Source: JAGRMG01 sp047975215 (GTDB lineage Bacteria > Pseudomonadota > Alphaproteobacteria > Rhodobacterales > Rhodobacteraceae). Taken from it: a stretch of 28,987 nucleotides of DNA. Position 1 is the stretch's first letter, and every line of letters begins with the position of its first letter. The stretch spans positions 1-28,987 of the forward strand of contig JBKEDD010000016.1 of NCBI GenBank assembly GCA_047975215.1, in the 5' to 3' direction. Shown here piece by piece: positions 18,400 through 25,708 of the stretch. A model generated the notes under the pieces. It had not been told where the DNA came from and searched no databases. It saw nothing but the letters and a program-made list of their open reading frames with translations. Made by a program: the position numbers and the translations under genes.

Positions 18400-19080
18400 T
18401 CAGTCGCAGATGCCGCGCAACTCGGCCTGTTTCCACGGCAGATAGACCTCGCTTTCGCGGCTTTGCGGCAGGTCCGAGACGGGAAACGCGCCTTTCAGCA
18501 TCGCGTGCAGCCGCCTGGTGCGCGCGGCGTCGGGCGCCAGCGCCCGGCAGCAGACGTATTCCTCGACGATGGCGCCTTGCTGTTCATAGCCATAGCGCAG
18601 GAAGTCCGGGGCGCCATCGAGGTCGAACAGGTAGGGGTCGTCGCTGCTGCCGTGCTCGGCGGCGGCGCGCAGCGGGTGATAACCGGTGCGGGCGCGGTTC
18701 TGCCATTGCCAGATATGGGTCAACTCGTGGGCCAGCAGCATGGCCTCGATCAGGTATAGCCGGCCGGGATAGGCCGGAAGGTAGTTCTTCACATACCAGT
18801 CGCGCGAGAAGTACACCGTGTTGAACAGGGTCACGGCGGCCGGTTTGGTGGTGACGATCTCTTCCTTCGGCGGCGGCAGGATGCGTTCGCGGCAACTCAC
18901 GCGCGGGCGCGCCTTGCGTTTGAACGTGACGTTGCCGACCGGCGCACCCTCGACCAGCCGCACCTGTGCGAGGTCGAGCGCCGTGCCATGGATACGGCTG
19001 GCGAACTCCATCTCGGTTCCGGTCAGCCGGCGGCCACAGCCCGACACCAGCATCAGGATCAGGACCACCCGCAGGATCAT
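18400..19080 (-). CDS. Lipoprotein with zinc-metalloprotease HELTH motif
   Basis: This is a 226-residue predicted lipoprotein; the leader MILRVVLILMLVSGC has lipobox VSGC with Cys15. The central segment AMLLAHELTHIWQWQNR contains HELTH (residues 118-122), the zinc-binding HExxH signature in a helix. A later Glu in QGAIVEEYV is a candidate third ligand, as in gluzincin-type proteases. There are further Cys residues at C63 and in VCC. No family name is certain; the HELTHxWQ context is reminiscent of DUF4157-like peptidases. It starts 2 nt after the stop of the thioesterase gene, so both are co-transcribed, and it is convergent with the cytochrome trio. Proteolytic activity is not proven by the motif alone. 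Confidence 0.75.
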   Translation of the reverse strand: MILRVVLILMLVSGCGRRLTGTEMEFASRIHGTALDLAQVRLVEGAPVGNVTFKRKARPRVSCRERILPPPKEEIVTTKPAAVTLFNTVYFSRDWYVKNYLPAYPGRLYLIEAMLLAHELTHIWQWQNRARTGYHPLRAAAEHGSSDDPYLFDLDGAPDFLRYGYEQQGAIVEEYVCCRALAPDAARTRRLHAMLKGAFPVSDLPQSRESEVYLPWKQAELRGICD

Positions 19081-19082
19081 GG

Positions 19083-19511
19083 CTATGGCGCGTAGAATGT
19101 GGCGGTGGCGGTCGCCACGGCCTTGCCGCTGCTTTCCTCGTCCATCCCGGCACTGGCAAACACCAGCGCCTTGCCGGCGCGCACCACTTCGGCCCGGCAC
19201 AGGATCGCGGTGCCGGTGCCGGGGCGCAGGAAACGGGTGTGCAGATCGGTGGTGGCGAAGGTTCTCACGCTGCCATAATGGGCGATGGCGGCAAACACCA
19301 TCGCGGTATCGGCCAGCGCCGCCAGCGCCTGTCCCGAGACGATGCCGCCCACGCGCATCAGATGTTCGCCCAGCGGCATACGGAACAGCGCGTGACCGGC
19401 ACTGATTTCGAGCACGGTCAGATCGAGCGACTGCACCCAGGGCGCGAAATGGGCACCGAGAATCTGCTGCGCCGTCTCGGGCGTCAGGGGCTGCGCGATT
19501 TCGGGGGGCAT
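19083..19511 (-). CDS. PaaI-type hotdog-fold thioesterase
   Basis: This is a 142-residue cytoplasmic acyl-CoA thioesterase of the PaaI/4HBT type. It has the helix-start motif GGIVSGQALAALADTAMVFA, where the Gly-Gly and Asp positions belong to the active-site region, and DLHTRFLRPGTG, the beta strand typical of the family. It hydrolyses acyl-CoA thioesters; the particular acyl group cannot be read from the sequence. Its TAG stop is 2 nt from the start of the HELTH lipoprotein gene. The 100 bp separating it from hrpB contain no further gene. Confidence 0.85.
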   Translation of the reverse strand: MPPEIAQPLTPETAQQILGAHFAPWVQSLDLTVLEISAGHALFRMPLGEHLMRVGGIVSGQALAALADTAMVFAAIAHYGSVRTFATTDLHTRFLRPGTGTAILCRAEVVRAGKALVFASAGMDEESSGKAVATATATFYAP

Positions 19512-19611
19512 GGGCGGCCTGCTGCGGTATCGGGTTGTCCGACCCTATCCGCGCCGGCCGGCAAAGGGCAAGCGCGATCCCGCGTGGCCCCGCCTTTCGC
19601 CGTCGCGGCGA

Positions 19612-22065
19612 TCACTTGCGCGGCTTGGCGCGCAAGGTCGGATCGGCGGCGGACGGGTCTTCGGGCCAGGGATGGCGCGGGTAGCGGGCGCGCATCTCCT
19701 TGCGCACATCGCCATAGGATCCGGCCCAGAACCCGGGCAGGTCGCGTGTCACCTGTACCGGGCGCTGCGCCGGCGACAGCAATGTGACGATCAGCGGCAC
19801 ACCGGCGCTCGAGGGGTGGCGGGTAAGCCCGAACATCTCTTGCAGGCGCACCGCGATGGCGGGCGCCTCGCCGTCATAGTCGATAGCCACCCTGCGGCCC
19901 AGCGGCGTGGTGAAATGCGATGGCGCGCGTCGTTCGATCTGCCGTGTCTGGTCCGGTCGCAGCGCGGCCTGCAACGCCGGGAGCGGGTCGAACCGGCGCC
20001 AGTCATCGGCGCTGCGCACGCCTTCCAGCATCGGCAGCAACCAGTCGTCCAGCGTCGCCATCAGCCCGGCTTGCGAAAAGTCCGGCAGGTCGGCGCCTTC
20101 GGCGCGGGCCAGTTCGACCCGCGCCGCCAGACGCCGCGCCGGTCCTTCCAGCCGCAGGCCCAGTTCGCGCACGCCCTCAAGCATGGCGCGGGACACAGCG
20201 TCGGCGGGCGCCTTGGCCCATGCCCGGTCCTCCAGCACCAGCGCACCGAAGCGTTCCTGCCGCCGTGCCACCACCCGGCGGTCGCGGCGGGACCATTCGC
20301 AGATCTCGGCCCATTCGATCCGGTCGGCAAAAAGCGCGCGGATCGCGTCATCGGATATCTGCACTGCCTGCCGGATGCGTGCCTCGCGCGGATCGCCGTC
20401 GGTATCGAACGCCACGATCCATTGCGCGCCCGCCAGCGGATCGGCGGCATCCATCACCGCGCCCTTGCCACCCGACAGCACGAAGCGCGGCGCAGCGCCA
20501 TCGCGGCGCTGGCCGATGCGGTCGGGATAGGCCAGTGCCGCCATCTCGGCCGGGCTCATGTCACCGTTTGCGGCGGGTTTGTGCGCACGCGCCAGCCGCC
20601 GGGCCTCGGCGCCGATCCGCTGAACCGCCGCGCGGTTCACCTCCCAGGGATGCTCTCGGGCGAAACGCTGCGCATCGCGCAGTGCCTCAAGCCGCAGCTC
20701 CAGGTCGCAGGGGGCGCCGCGCAGCGGGTCGCGTTCGCCCATCAGTGCCGCCAGCGGCGCGGCGCCGGGTCCGGCCAGCGTCAGCATGTGCGCCAGGCGC
20801 GGATGCAGCGGCAACGCCGCGAGGTCGCGCCCGTGCCCGGTGATCCGGCCCTTGCCGTCCAGCGCCCCCAGCATCTCCAACAGCGCCCGCGCCTCGGCCA
20901 TCGCGGGCGCGGGCGGCTGGGTGAGAAACGGCAAGGCGCCCGGCTCGCACCCCCAAAGCGCCAGTTCCAGGGCAAGCCCCGTCAGGTCGGCGGCCTCGAT
21001 CTCGGCGGGGGGAAAGGCGGCCAGCGCGCCGTCCTCGCCGCGTGTCCAGAGGCGATAGCAGACACCCTCGGCCACCCGCCCGGCGCGGCCGCGCCGCTGC
21101 TCGGCCTCGGCGCGGGTCGCTCGTTCCGTCACCAGCCGCGCCATGCCGCTGCCCGGATCGAACCTTGCCCGCCGAGCCAGTCCCATGTCGACGACAACGC
21201 GCACGTCCTCGATCGTCAGCGAGGTTTCAGCGATGGCGGTGGCCAGAACCACCTTGCGCCCCGCTTTTTGCGGCGCGATCGCGGCGCGCTGGTCCGCGAA
21301 GGGCAGGGCGCCGTATAGCGGGCGCAGTACGCATCCGGGCGGCAGCCGGTGCGCAAGCGCCGCCCCGGCGCGCCGGATCTCGGCCTCGCCCGGCAGGAAC
21401 ACCAGCATGGCGCCGCCCGCGTCGCGCGTCTCGGCCTCGGCCCGCACCACCAGGTCGGCCAGCGCATCGCCGCGCCGTGTCATGGGCCCAAGCGGCCGGT
21501 CGAGCCAGCGGGTCTGCACCGCAAATGCACGCCCCTGCGAGGTTATCACCGGCGCCCGCATCAGAGCGCCCACGGGGTCGGCATCCAGCGTCGCCGACAT
21601 CGCCAGCAGGATCAGGTCGCCGCGCAGGGCGCCGGCCACCTCCAGGCACAGCGCCAGCCCGAGATCGGAATTCAGCGAGCGTTCGTGGAACTCGTCGAAG
21701 ATCACCGCGCCGATGCCGGGCAGGTCGGGTGCCGATTGCAGCATCCGGGTCAGGATGCCTTCGGTCACGACCTCGATGCGCGTGGCCGGGGATACCCTGG
21801 TTGCGCCACGCATCCGGTAGCCGACGGTTTCGCCCGCCGCCTCGCCCAGGGTTTCGGCCATCCGTTCGGCCGCGGCACGGGCGGCCAGGCGGCGGGGTTC
21901 CAGCATCAGGATGCGCCCCTCCGTCAGCCCGGCGCGAAGCATCGCAAGCGGAACGCGCGTGGTCTTGCCAGCGCCCGGCGGCGCCTGCAACACGGCGCGC
22001 CCGGTCTCGCGCAGGGCGGCGATCAGGCCGGGCAGGGCGGCGTCGATGGGCAGCGGCGTTGTCAT
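19612..22065 (-). CDS. hrpB: ATP-dependent RNA helicase HrpB (DEAH family)
   Basis: This is an 817-residue superfamily 2 helicase. Motifs are in order: Walker A GAGKTT (residues 31-36), LEPRRLAARAAA, motif II as DEFH (124-127), SAT (157-159), ATAIAETSLTIEDV, and motif VI QRRGRAGR (323-330). An HA2-like region follows, and the HrpB C-terminal domain ends near PLIVTLLSPAQRPVQVTRDL and GDVRKEMRARYPRHPWPEDP. The length equals the usual HrpB of about 820. The ATG at 22065 is chosen because the family begins just before the LPGLIAALRE helix; the frame stays open much further upstream, but that stretch is antisense to meaB and not coding. The role is RNA remodelling in the cytoplasm, with details unknown. 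It is divergent from meaB, 132 bp apart. Confidence 0.95.
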   Translation of the reverse strand: MTTPLPIDAALPGLIAALRETGRAVLQAPPGAGKTTRVPLAMLRAGLTEGRILMLEPRRLAARAAAERMAETLGEAAGETVGYRMRGATRVSPATRIEVVTEGILTRMLQSAPDLPGIGAVIFDEFHERSLNSDLGLALCLEVAGALRGDLILLAMSATLDADPVGALMRAPVITSQGRAFAVQTRWLDRPLGPMTRRGDALADLVVRAEAETRDAGGAMLVFLPGEAEIRRAGAALAHRLPPGCVLRPLYGALPFADQRAAIAPQKAGRKVVLATAIAETSLTIEDVRVVVDMGLARRARFDPGSGMARLVTERATRAEAEQRRGRAGRVAEGVCYRLWTRGEDGALAAFPPAEIEAADLTGLALELALWGCEPGALPFLTQPPAPAMAEARALLEMLGALDGKGRITGHGRDLAALPLHPRLAHMLTLAGPGAAPLAALMGERDPLRGAPCDLELRLEALRDAQRFAREHPWEVNRAAVQRIGAEARRLARAHKPAANGDMSPAEMAALAYPDRIGQRRDGAAPRFVLSGGKGAVMDAADPLAGAQWIVAFDTDGDPREARIRQAVQISDDAIRALFADRIEWAEICEWSRRDRRVVARRQERFGALVLEDRAWAKAPADAVSRAMLEGVRELGLRLEGPARRLAARVELARAEGADLPDFSQAGLMATLDDWLLPMLEGVRSADDWRRFDPLPALQAALRPDQTRQIERRAPSHFTTPLGRRVAIDYDGEAPAIAVRLQEMFGLTRHPSSAGVPLIVTLLSPAQRPVQVTRDLPGFWAGSYGDVRKEMRARYPRHPWPEDPSAADPTLRAKPRK

Positions 22066-22197
22066 CGCCGCCTTATCGGCAATGCCGCGCGCCCCGTCCA
22101 GTGCGCCTTGCCCGCGGATCTGGGCAGGGGCGATACTGGACAAGCGGGCCGCGGCACGGCAAGAAGCCGGCGGCAAACGGATTGGTGGCGAAAGCGG

Positions 22198-23169
22198 ATG
22201 GCGGATCTTGGCGAACGGATAGCGGCAGGCGACCGGCGCGCGCTGGCACGCGCCATCACGCTTGTCGAAAGCCGGCGCGAGGATCACCGCGCCCAGGCCG
22301 CGGACCTGCTTCAACGGCTGCGCGGTTCGGGCCGTCAGGCGCTGCGGATCGGGCTTTCGGGTACGCCGGGGGTCGGCAAGTCCACCTTCATCGACGCCTT
22401 CGGCACCATGCTGACCGGGCAGGGGCTGCGGGTGGCGGTGCTGGCGGTCGATCCCAGTTCGGCGCGCTCGGGCGGGTCGATCCTGGGCGACAAGACAAGG
22501 ATGGACCGGTTGAGCCGCGACCGGCGCGCCTTCATCCGGCCCTCGCCCAGCCAGACGCATCTGGGCGGCGTGGCGCGCCGTACCCGCGAGGCGGTGGCGC
22601 TGTGCGAAGCTGCGGGATTCGACGTGGTGATGATCGAGACCGTGGGCGTCGGCCAGTCCGAAACCGTGGTGGCGGAAATGTCGGACCTGTTCGTTCTGCT
22701 GCTGGCCCCGGGGGGGGGCGACGAATTGCAGGGCGTAAAGCGCGGGATCATGGAAATCGCCGACATCATCCTGGTCAACAAGGCCGACGGCGATCTGAAA
22801 CCGGCGGCCACGCGTACATGCAGCGACTATTCGGGCGCGCTGCGGCTGTTGCGCAAGCGTGCGCAGGATCCGCCGGGCTTTCCCAAGGCGATGATGGTTT
22901 CGGCCGCCGCCGAAACCGGCCTGCAGCAAGCCTGGGCCGAAATGAATGCGCTGGTGGAGTGGCGCAAACAGAACGGCCACTGGGAGCGCGCGCGCGCGAA
23001 CCAGGCGCGATACTGGTTTGCGCAGGAGGTGCGCCAGGCCCTGCTTGCGCGGCTGGAAACGCCCGATGCCCGGGCGGGGATGGAGCGTCTGGCGCGCCAG
23101 GTTGAAACCGCCGAACTGACCCCCTCGGCGGCTGCGCGGGCCTTTCTGGCCGAATTCGACCTGAACTGA
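22198..23169 (+). CDS. meaB: Methylmalonyl-CoA mutase-associated GTPase MeaB
   Basis: This is a 323-residue G3E-family GTPase that gates cobalamin loading and protects or reactivates methylmalonyl-CoA mutase. Walker A is GTPGVGKST (residues 55-63). VDPSSARSGGSILGDKTRM and PSPSQTHLGG follow, then ETVGVGQSE (147-155), APGGGDELQGVKRGIMEIAD and NKAD (194-197) for guanine recognition. The C-terminal helices match the dimerisation arm. Its expected client, the mutase at 3166-5295, is encoded on the same strand about 17 kb upstream rather than adjacent. The start at 22198 gives the usual short N-terminal helix; the frame is open far upstream but antisense to hrpB. Confidence 0.95.
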   Translation: MADLGERIAAGDRRALARAITLVESRREDHRAQAADLLQRLRGSGRQALRIGLSGTPGVGKSTFIDAFGTMLTGQGLRVAVLAVDPSSARSGGSILGDKTRMDRLSRDRRAFIRPSPSQTHLGGVARRTREAVALCEAAGFDVVMIETVGVGQSETVVAEMSDLFVLLLAPGGGDELQGVKRGIMEIADIILVNKADGDLKPAATRTCSDYSGALRLLRKRAQDPPGFPKAMMVSAAAETGLQQAWAEMNALVEWRKQNGHWERARANQARYWFAQEVRQALLARLETPDARAGMERLARQVETAELTPSAAARAFLAEFDLN

Positions 23170-23231
23170 GCGCCGGCCGGCCGCCAGGGGCCGATCCGCG
23201 GGCAAGGGCAGAGAAATCCGCGCGACCCGGC

Positions 23232-23260
23232 TTGACCCGGCCCCCGATTCACCCTAAACG
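23232..23260 (+). promoter_or_regulatory. Candidate rpmB promoter
   Basis: TTGACC (23232-23237) in a CTTGAC context is followed, 17 nt later, by TAAACG (23255-23260), a weak -10. Predicted initiation near 23268 gives a leader of about 90 nt to the rpmB ATG at 23357. It sits in the 187-bp gap after meaB. Confidence 0.42.
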
Positions 23261-23356
23261 CAGCGCACCAGATTTCGGGCGCAGCCAGCGGCGGCGCCCC
23301 TTTGATTTGGCATCCCGGCCCCCGGGCCGCGCCATCCAGAACGAAGGAACATACCC

Positions 23357-23644
23357 ATGTCGCGCCGTTGCGAACTGACCGGAAAAGGGCCGATGTCCGG
23401 CAACAATGTCAGCCATGCCCACAACAAGACCCGGCGGCGGTTCCTGCCGAACCTGAACGATGTGACGCTTCAATCCGAAACGCTCGGTCGCGGCGTCAAG
23501 CTGCGGATCAGCGCCGCCGCCCTGCGCAGCGTCGATCACCGCGGCGGGCTGGACGCGTTCCTTGCCAAGGCCAAGGATGACGAGCTTTCGGCCAACGCCC
23601 TGAAGGTCAAGAAAGAGATCGCCAAGGCTGCCGCCTCGGCCTGA
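23357..23644 (+). CDS. rpmB: 50S ribosomal protein L28
   Basis: This is a 95-residue basic ribosomal protein. The N-terminal MSRRCELTGKGPMSGNNVSH and KTRRRFLPNLNDVTLQSETL are the hallmark of bacterial L28. The alphaproteobacterial C-terminal extension (LDAFLAKAKDDELSANALKV onward) makes it longer than the 78-residue E. coli protein. GAAGGA lies upstream of the ATG. Only one Cys is present, so this form lacks the zinc-binding CxxC pairs of some L28 proteins. It is a single-gene unit followed by a hairpin terminator. Confidence 0.97.
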   Translation: MSRRCELTGKGPMSGNNVSHAHNKTRRRFLPNLNDVTLQSETLGRGVKLRISAAALRSVDHRGGLDAFLAKAKDDELSANALKVKKEIAKAAASA

Positions 23645-23674
23645 TCGTCCCCTTCGGCGGCAACTCCATCTCGG

Positions 23675-23700
23675 ACCCCGTGGCCCCGCCGCGGGGTTTT
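23675..23700 (+). terminator. Rho-independent terminator of rpmB
   Basis: ACCCCG (23675-23680) pairs with CGGGGT (23692-23697), with the alternative CCCCG (23684-23688) / CGGGG (23692-23696). The right arm runs directly into TTTT (23697-23700). It lies about 30 nt after the rpmB stop. Confidence 0.7.
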
Positions 23701-23778
23701 CGCGCTGGGGCCGTGCCCCCTGCCAGCCGGCTCATGCCCCCGCCTGTGGCGCGGTGCCGCGCCAGGCGCCGCCGCCCC

Positions 23779-23807
23779 TTGCGGCACTGCGCGGGCGGTC
23801 CTAAGAT
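23779..23807 (+). promoter_or_regulatory. Candidate promoter of the copper-related pair
   Basis: TTGCGG (23779-23784), a 17-nt spacer and TAAGAT (23802-23807; 4 of 6 consensus bases). Initiation would fall close to 23814, only a few nucleotides before the ATG at 23818, so the transcript would be nearly leaderless. Confidence 0.38.
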
Positions 23808-23817
23808 CGCAGGCGGC

Positions 23818-24162
23818 ATGCAACCGGTGGTACCCACATATCTCGCGATCGCGCTGGCGCTGCTCCTGTCGGTGACGGGGCAGACGATGGCGGTCGCGCG
23901 TGGCTCGGCCGCCTCGGTCGGGGAAATGGTGCTGTGCACAGGCACCGGCCCGGTGACCGTCTATGTGGACGAGGATGGCCAGCCGACCAAACCGCCCTAT
24001 GTATGCCCTGAATGCGTGATGCATCTTGTGGTGGCAGCTTTGCCGTCCGATCCCGCGCCGGTCCGGTTGCCGCGTACCGAATGTCCCTTTCCGGTACGCG
24101 ATGCGCTGGTAGATACCGCGCGGTCGGTCTTTCGCGCCACCGCCCGTTCGCCTCCGGTCTGA
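23818..24162 (+). CDS. Small secreted DUF2946-like protein, copper-associated context
   Basis: This is a 114-residue protein with an N-terminal hydrophobic segment (about residues 5-22, PTYLAIALALLLSVTGQTMA), either a signal peptide or an anchor. The exported part has MVLCTGTGPVTVYVDEDGQP and PPYVCPECVMH. The CxxC pair plus two further Cys is the pattern of DUF2946-type proteins, often found beside copper genes. The PCuAC gene 63 nt downstream on the same strand supports a role in periplasmic copper handling, but no activity is established. The ATG at 23818 is preferred to in-frame codons further up, which would run through the rpmB terminator region. Confidence 0.72.
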   Translation: MQPVVPTYLAIALALLLSVTGQTMAVARGSAASVGEMVLCTGTGPVTVYVDEDGQPTKPPYVCPECVMHLVVAALPSDPAPVRLPRTECPFPVRDALVDTARSVFRATARSPPV

Positions 24163-24225
24163 CTCCTTTTTCCCTACAACTCAGACTACCGATCAAGATC
24201 AATACCTTGGAAGAGGGAGAAGGAC

Positions 24226-24732
24226 ATGTCCTTCAAGACGTTTCTGGGCGCTGCAGCCGCGGCGCTGATTATGTCCGGTGCGGCAAGCGCCGGTGACATG
24301 GCCGACATAACGGTGCGCGACGCCTATGCGCGTGCGTCGACGATGATGTCGGGTTCGGGCGCGGCCTTCATGGTCGTCATGAACGCGAGCGAAGAGGATG
24401 ACCGCATGGTGTCGGCCGCCTCGGACGTGGCCGAGCGGGTCGAGTTGCACACCCACATCGAAGACGAGAACGGCGTGATGAAGATGGTGCAGGTCGAGGA
24501 AGGCTTTGCGATTCCCGCGGGCGGTATGCACGCGCTGGCCCGTGGCGGCGACCACGTCATGTTCCTTGGCCTGAAGCGGCCGCTTGAACAGGGCGACATC
24601 GTCAAGCTGGATCTGACCTTCGAGAAAGCCGGCACGATCAGCGTCGAGGTACCTGTGGACCTCGAGCGCAAGCCCGACCAGGCCATGCAGCACATGCAGC
24701 ACGGCCAGATGAAGCCGAAGGCGGGCGGCTGA
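24226..24732 (+). CDS. Periplasmic copper chaperone PCu(A)C
   Basis: This is a 168-residue secreted protein with signal peptide MSFKTFLGAAAAALIMSGAA. The mature domain (DITVRDAYARAS, FMVVMNASEEDDRMVSAASD, ERVELHTH) is the PCu(A)C/DUF461 fold. Candidate Cu(I) ligands are His75, Met85 or Met87, His110 and Met112, the last two in GGDHVMFLGL. The tail MQHMQHGQMK is a second His/Met-rich metal site, as in several homologues. Such proteins hand copper to the CuA or CuB centres of haem-copper oxidases. A good ribosome site (GGGAGAAGGA) precedes the ATG. The gene is convergent with cobB, sharing a hairpin at the ends. Confidence 0.93.
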   Translation: MSFKTFLGAAAAALIMSGAASAGDMADITVRDAYARASTMMSGSGAAFMVVMNASEEDDRMVSAASDVAERVELHTHIEDENGVMKMVQVEEGFAIPAGGMHALARGGDHVMFLGLKRPLEQGDIVKLDLTFEKAGTISVEVPVDLERKPDQAMQHMQHGQMKPKAGG

Positions 24733-24739
24733 TCCGCGC

Positions 24740-24759
24740 GGCGCGCTCAGCAGCGCGCC
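24740..24759. terminator. Shared hairpin at the convergent ends of PCuAC and cobB genes
   Basis: A perfect 8-bp stem GGCGCGCT (24740-24747) / AGCGCGCC (24752-24759) with a 4-nt loop begins 8 nt after the PCuAC stop and overlaps the cobB stop codon (24747-24749). It has no T tract on either side, so efficiency is uncertain. Confidence 0.45.
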
Positions 24760-25442
24760 AGAAGTTCGCCCACCCAGGCCGGGACGGTCCGCGAGGCCGG
24801 CCCGGTCCGGGTCTGGGCAAATCGTGCGGCCATCTCGGATGGCTCAAGGTTCAGTTCGACCGTATGCGCGCCCGACGCCGCGGCTTCGGTCACGAAGCCC
24901 GCCGCCGGCCAGACCTGCCCCGAAGTACCGATGGCGGCGAACAGGCCGGCACCCGCCAGGTGGGCAGAAATCTCGTCCATGTAATAGGGCATCTCGCCGA
25001 ACCACACCACGTCCGGGCGTGCCCAGGGGGCGCGGCAGGCCGGGCAGGGTTCGCCCTCGCCCATCGTGTGCGGCGCCCGCCAGCGATGGCCGCAGGCGCC
25101 GCACAGGGCCCCGGACAGCTGCCCGTGCATATGCAGCACATCACGCGCCCCGGCACGTTCATGCAGATCATCGACATTCTGGGTCACGATCACCACCTCG
25201 CCCGGCCAGCCCGCCTGCAGCCGGGCGAGCGCCAGATGCGCCGCGTTCGGCCGCGCCCGCGCCGCCTTGTCGCGCCGGGCATTGTAGAACTCCTGCACCA
25301 GTGCCGGGTTGCGGGCAAAGCCCTCGGGCGTCGCCACATCCGCGATCGGATAGCGCGTCCAGATGCCGCCGGCATCGCGGAACGTACCCAGCCCGCTTTC
25401 GGCCGAGATTCCGGCGCCGGTGAGAATCACGATCTTATCCAT
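24747..25442 (-). CDS. cobB: NAD-dependent protein deacylase, sirtuin (CobB, class III-like)
   Basis: This is a 231-residue sirtuin that removes acyl groups from lysine side chains, using NAD+. It has GAGISAESGLGTFRDAGG (NAD site), TQNVDDLHERAG, catalytic His106 in HMHG, a zinc site of Cys114/Cys117 and Cys133/Cys136, and DVVWFGEMP. Tyr53 and Arg56 (FYNARRDKA) match the Tyr-x-x-Arg pair that binds acidic acyl groups in desuccinylases/demalonylases, so acidic deacylation is likely in addition to deacetylation. AGGAGGAC directly precedes the ATG at 25442, rejecting an in-frame extension to 25625. It may counter succinyl- or methylmalonyl-type lysine modification linked to the propionate pathway; this is inference. 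Confidence 0.94.
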   Translation of the reverse strand: MDKIVILTGAGISAESGLGTFRDAGGIWTRYPIADVATPEGFARNPALVQEFYNARRDKAARARPNAAHLALARLQAGWPGEVVIVTQNVDDLHERAGARDVLHMHGQLSGALCGACGHRWRAPHTMGEGEPCPACRAPWARPDVVWFGEMPYYMDEISAHLAGAGLFAAIGTSGQVWPAAGFVTEAAASGAHTVELNLEPSEMAARFAQTRTGPASRTVPAWVGELLARC

Positions 25443-25679
25443 ATGTCCTCCTCGCTGTGCAAAGTCCGAATGCCGTCGCGCGGCCCGACCGGCCGTGGCA
25501 TCGCAGGCGGTTCGGGAACGCGGCGGATTAAGCACTTCCGAATTCCCGGCGTCTGGTTGCCATGTCTCCCCGTCCCGGCCTTGCCGCGCTGCCGTTGGGC
25601 TGAGCAATGGCGCGGATCCGAACACGAACCAGGGCCCATGTCCTGCAATACCTGCCAGCGCCGCCCGCCTTGGCGCCTT

Positions 25680-25708
25680 GCGCGCGACTCTTGCGTCAGT
25701 CGGCGCGC
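25680..25708 (-). terminator. Candidate hairpin terminator at the end of the LysR gene
   Basis: GCGCGCGACT (25680-25689) pairs with AGTCG-CGCGC (25698-25708, with one bulged G at 25703), giving ten pairs and an 8-nt loop. It overlaps the LysR stop codon (25696-25698). No T tract follows on the minus strand. The 253-bp gap from here to cobB holds no recognisable gene. Confidence 0.35.

Noticed and set aside
22066..23205. In-frame 380-residue upstream extension of hrpB on the minus strand
   Set aside because: It is antisense to meaB, has no helicase-like sequence, and the normal HrpB length and N terminus are reached with the ATG at 22065.
25443..25679. Search for a tRNA or small RNA in the cobB-LysR gap
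   Set aside because: No T-loop consensus (GGTTCGAATCC-like) or cloverleaf arrangement is visible; only the hairpin at the LysR end stands out.
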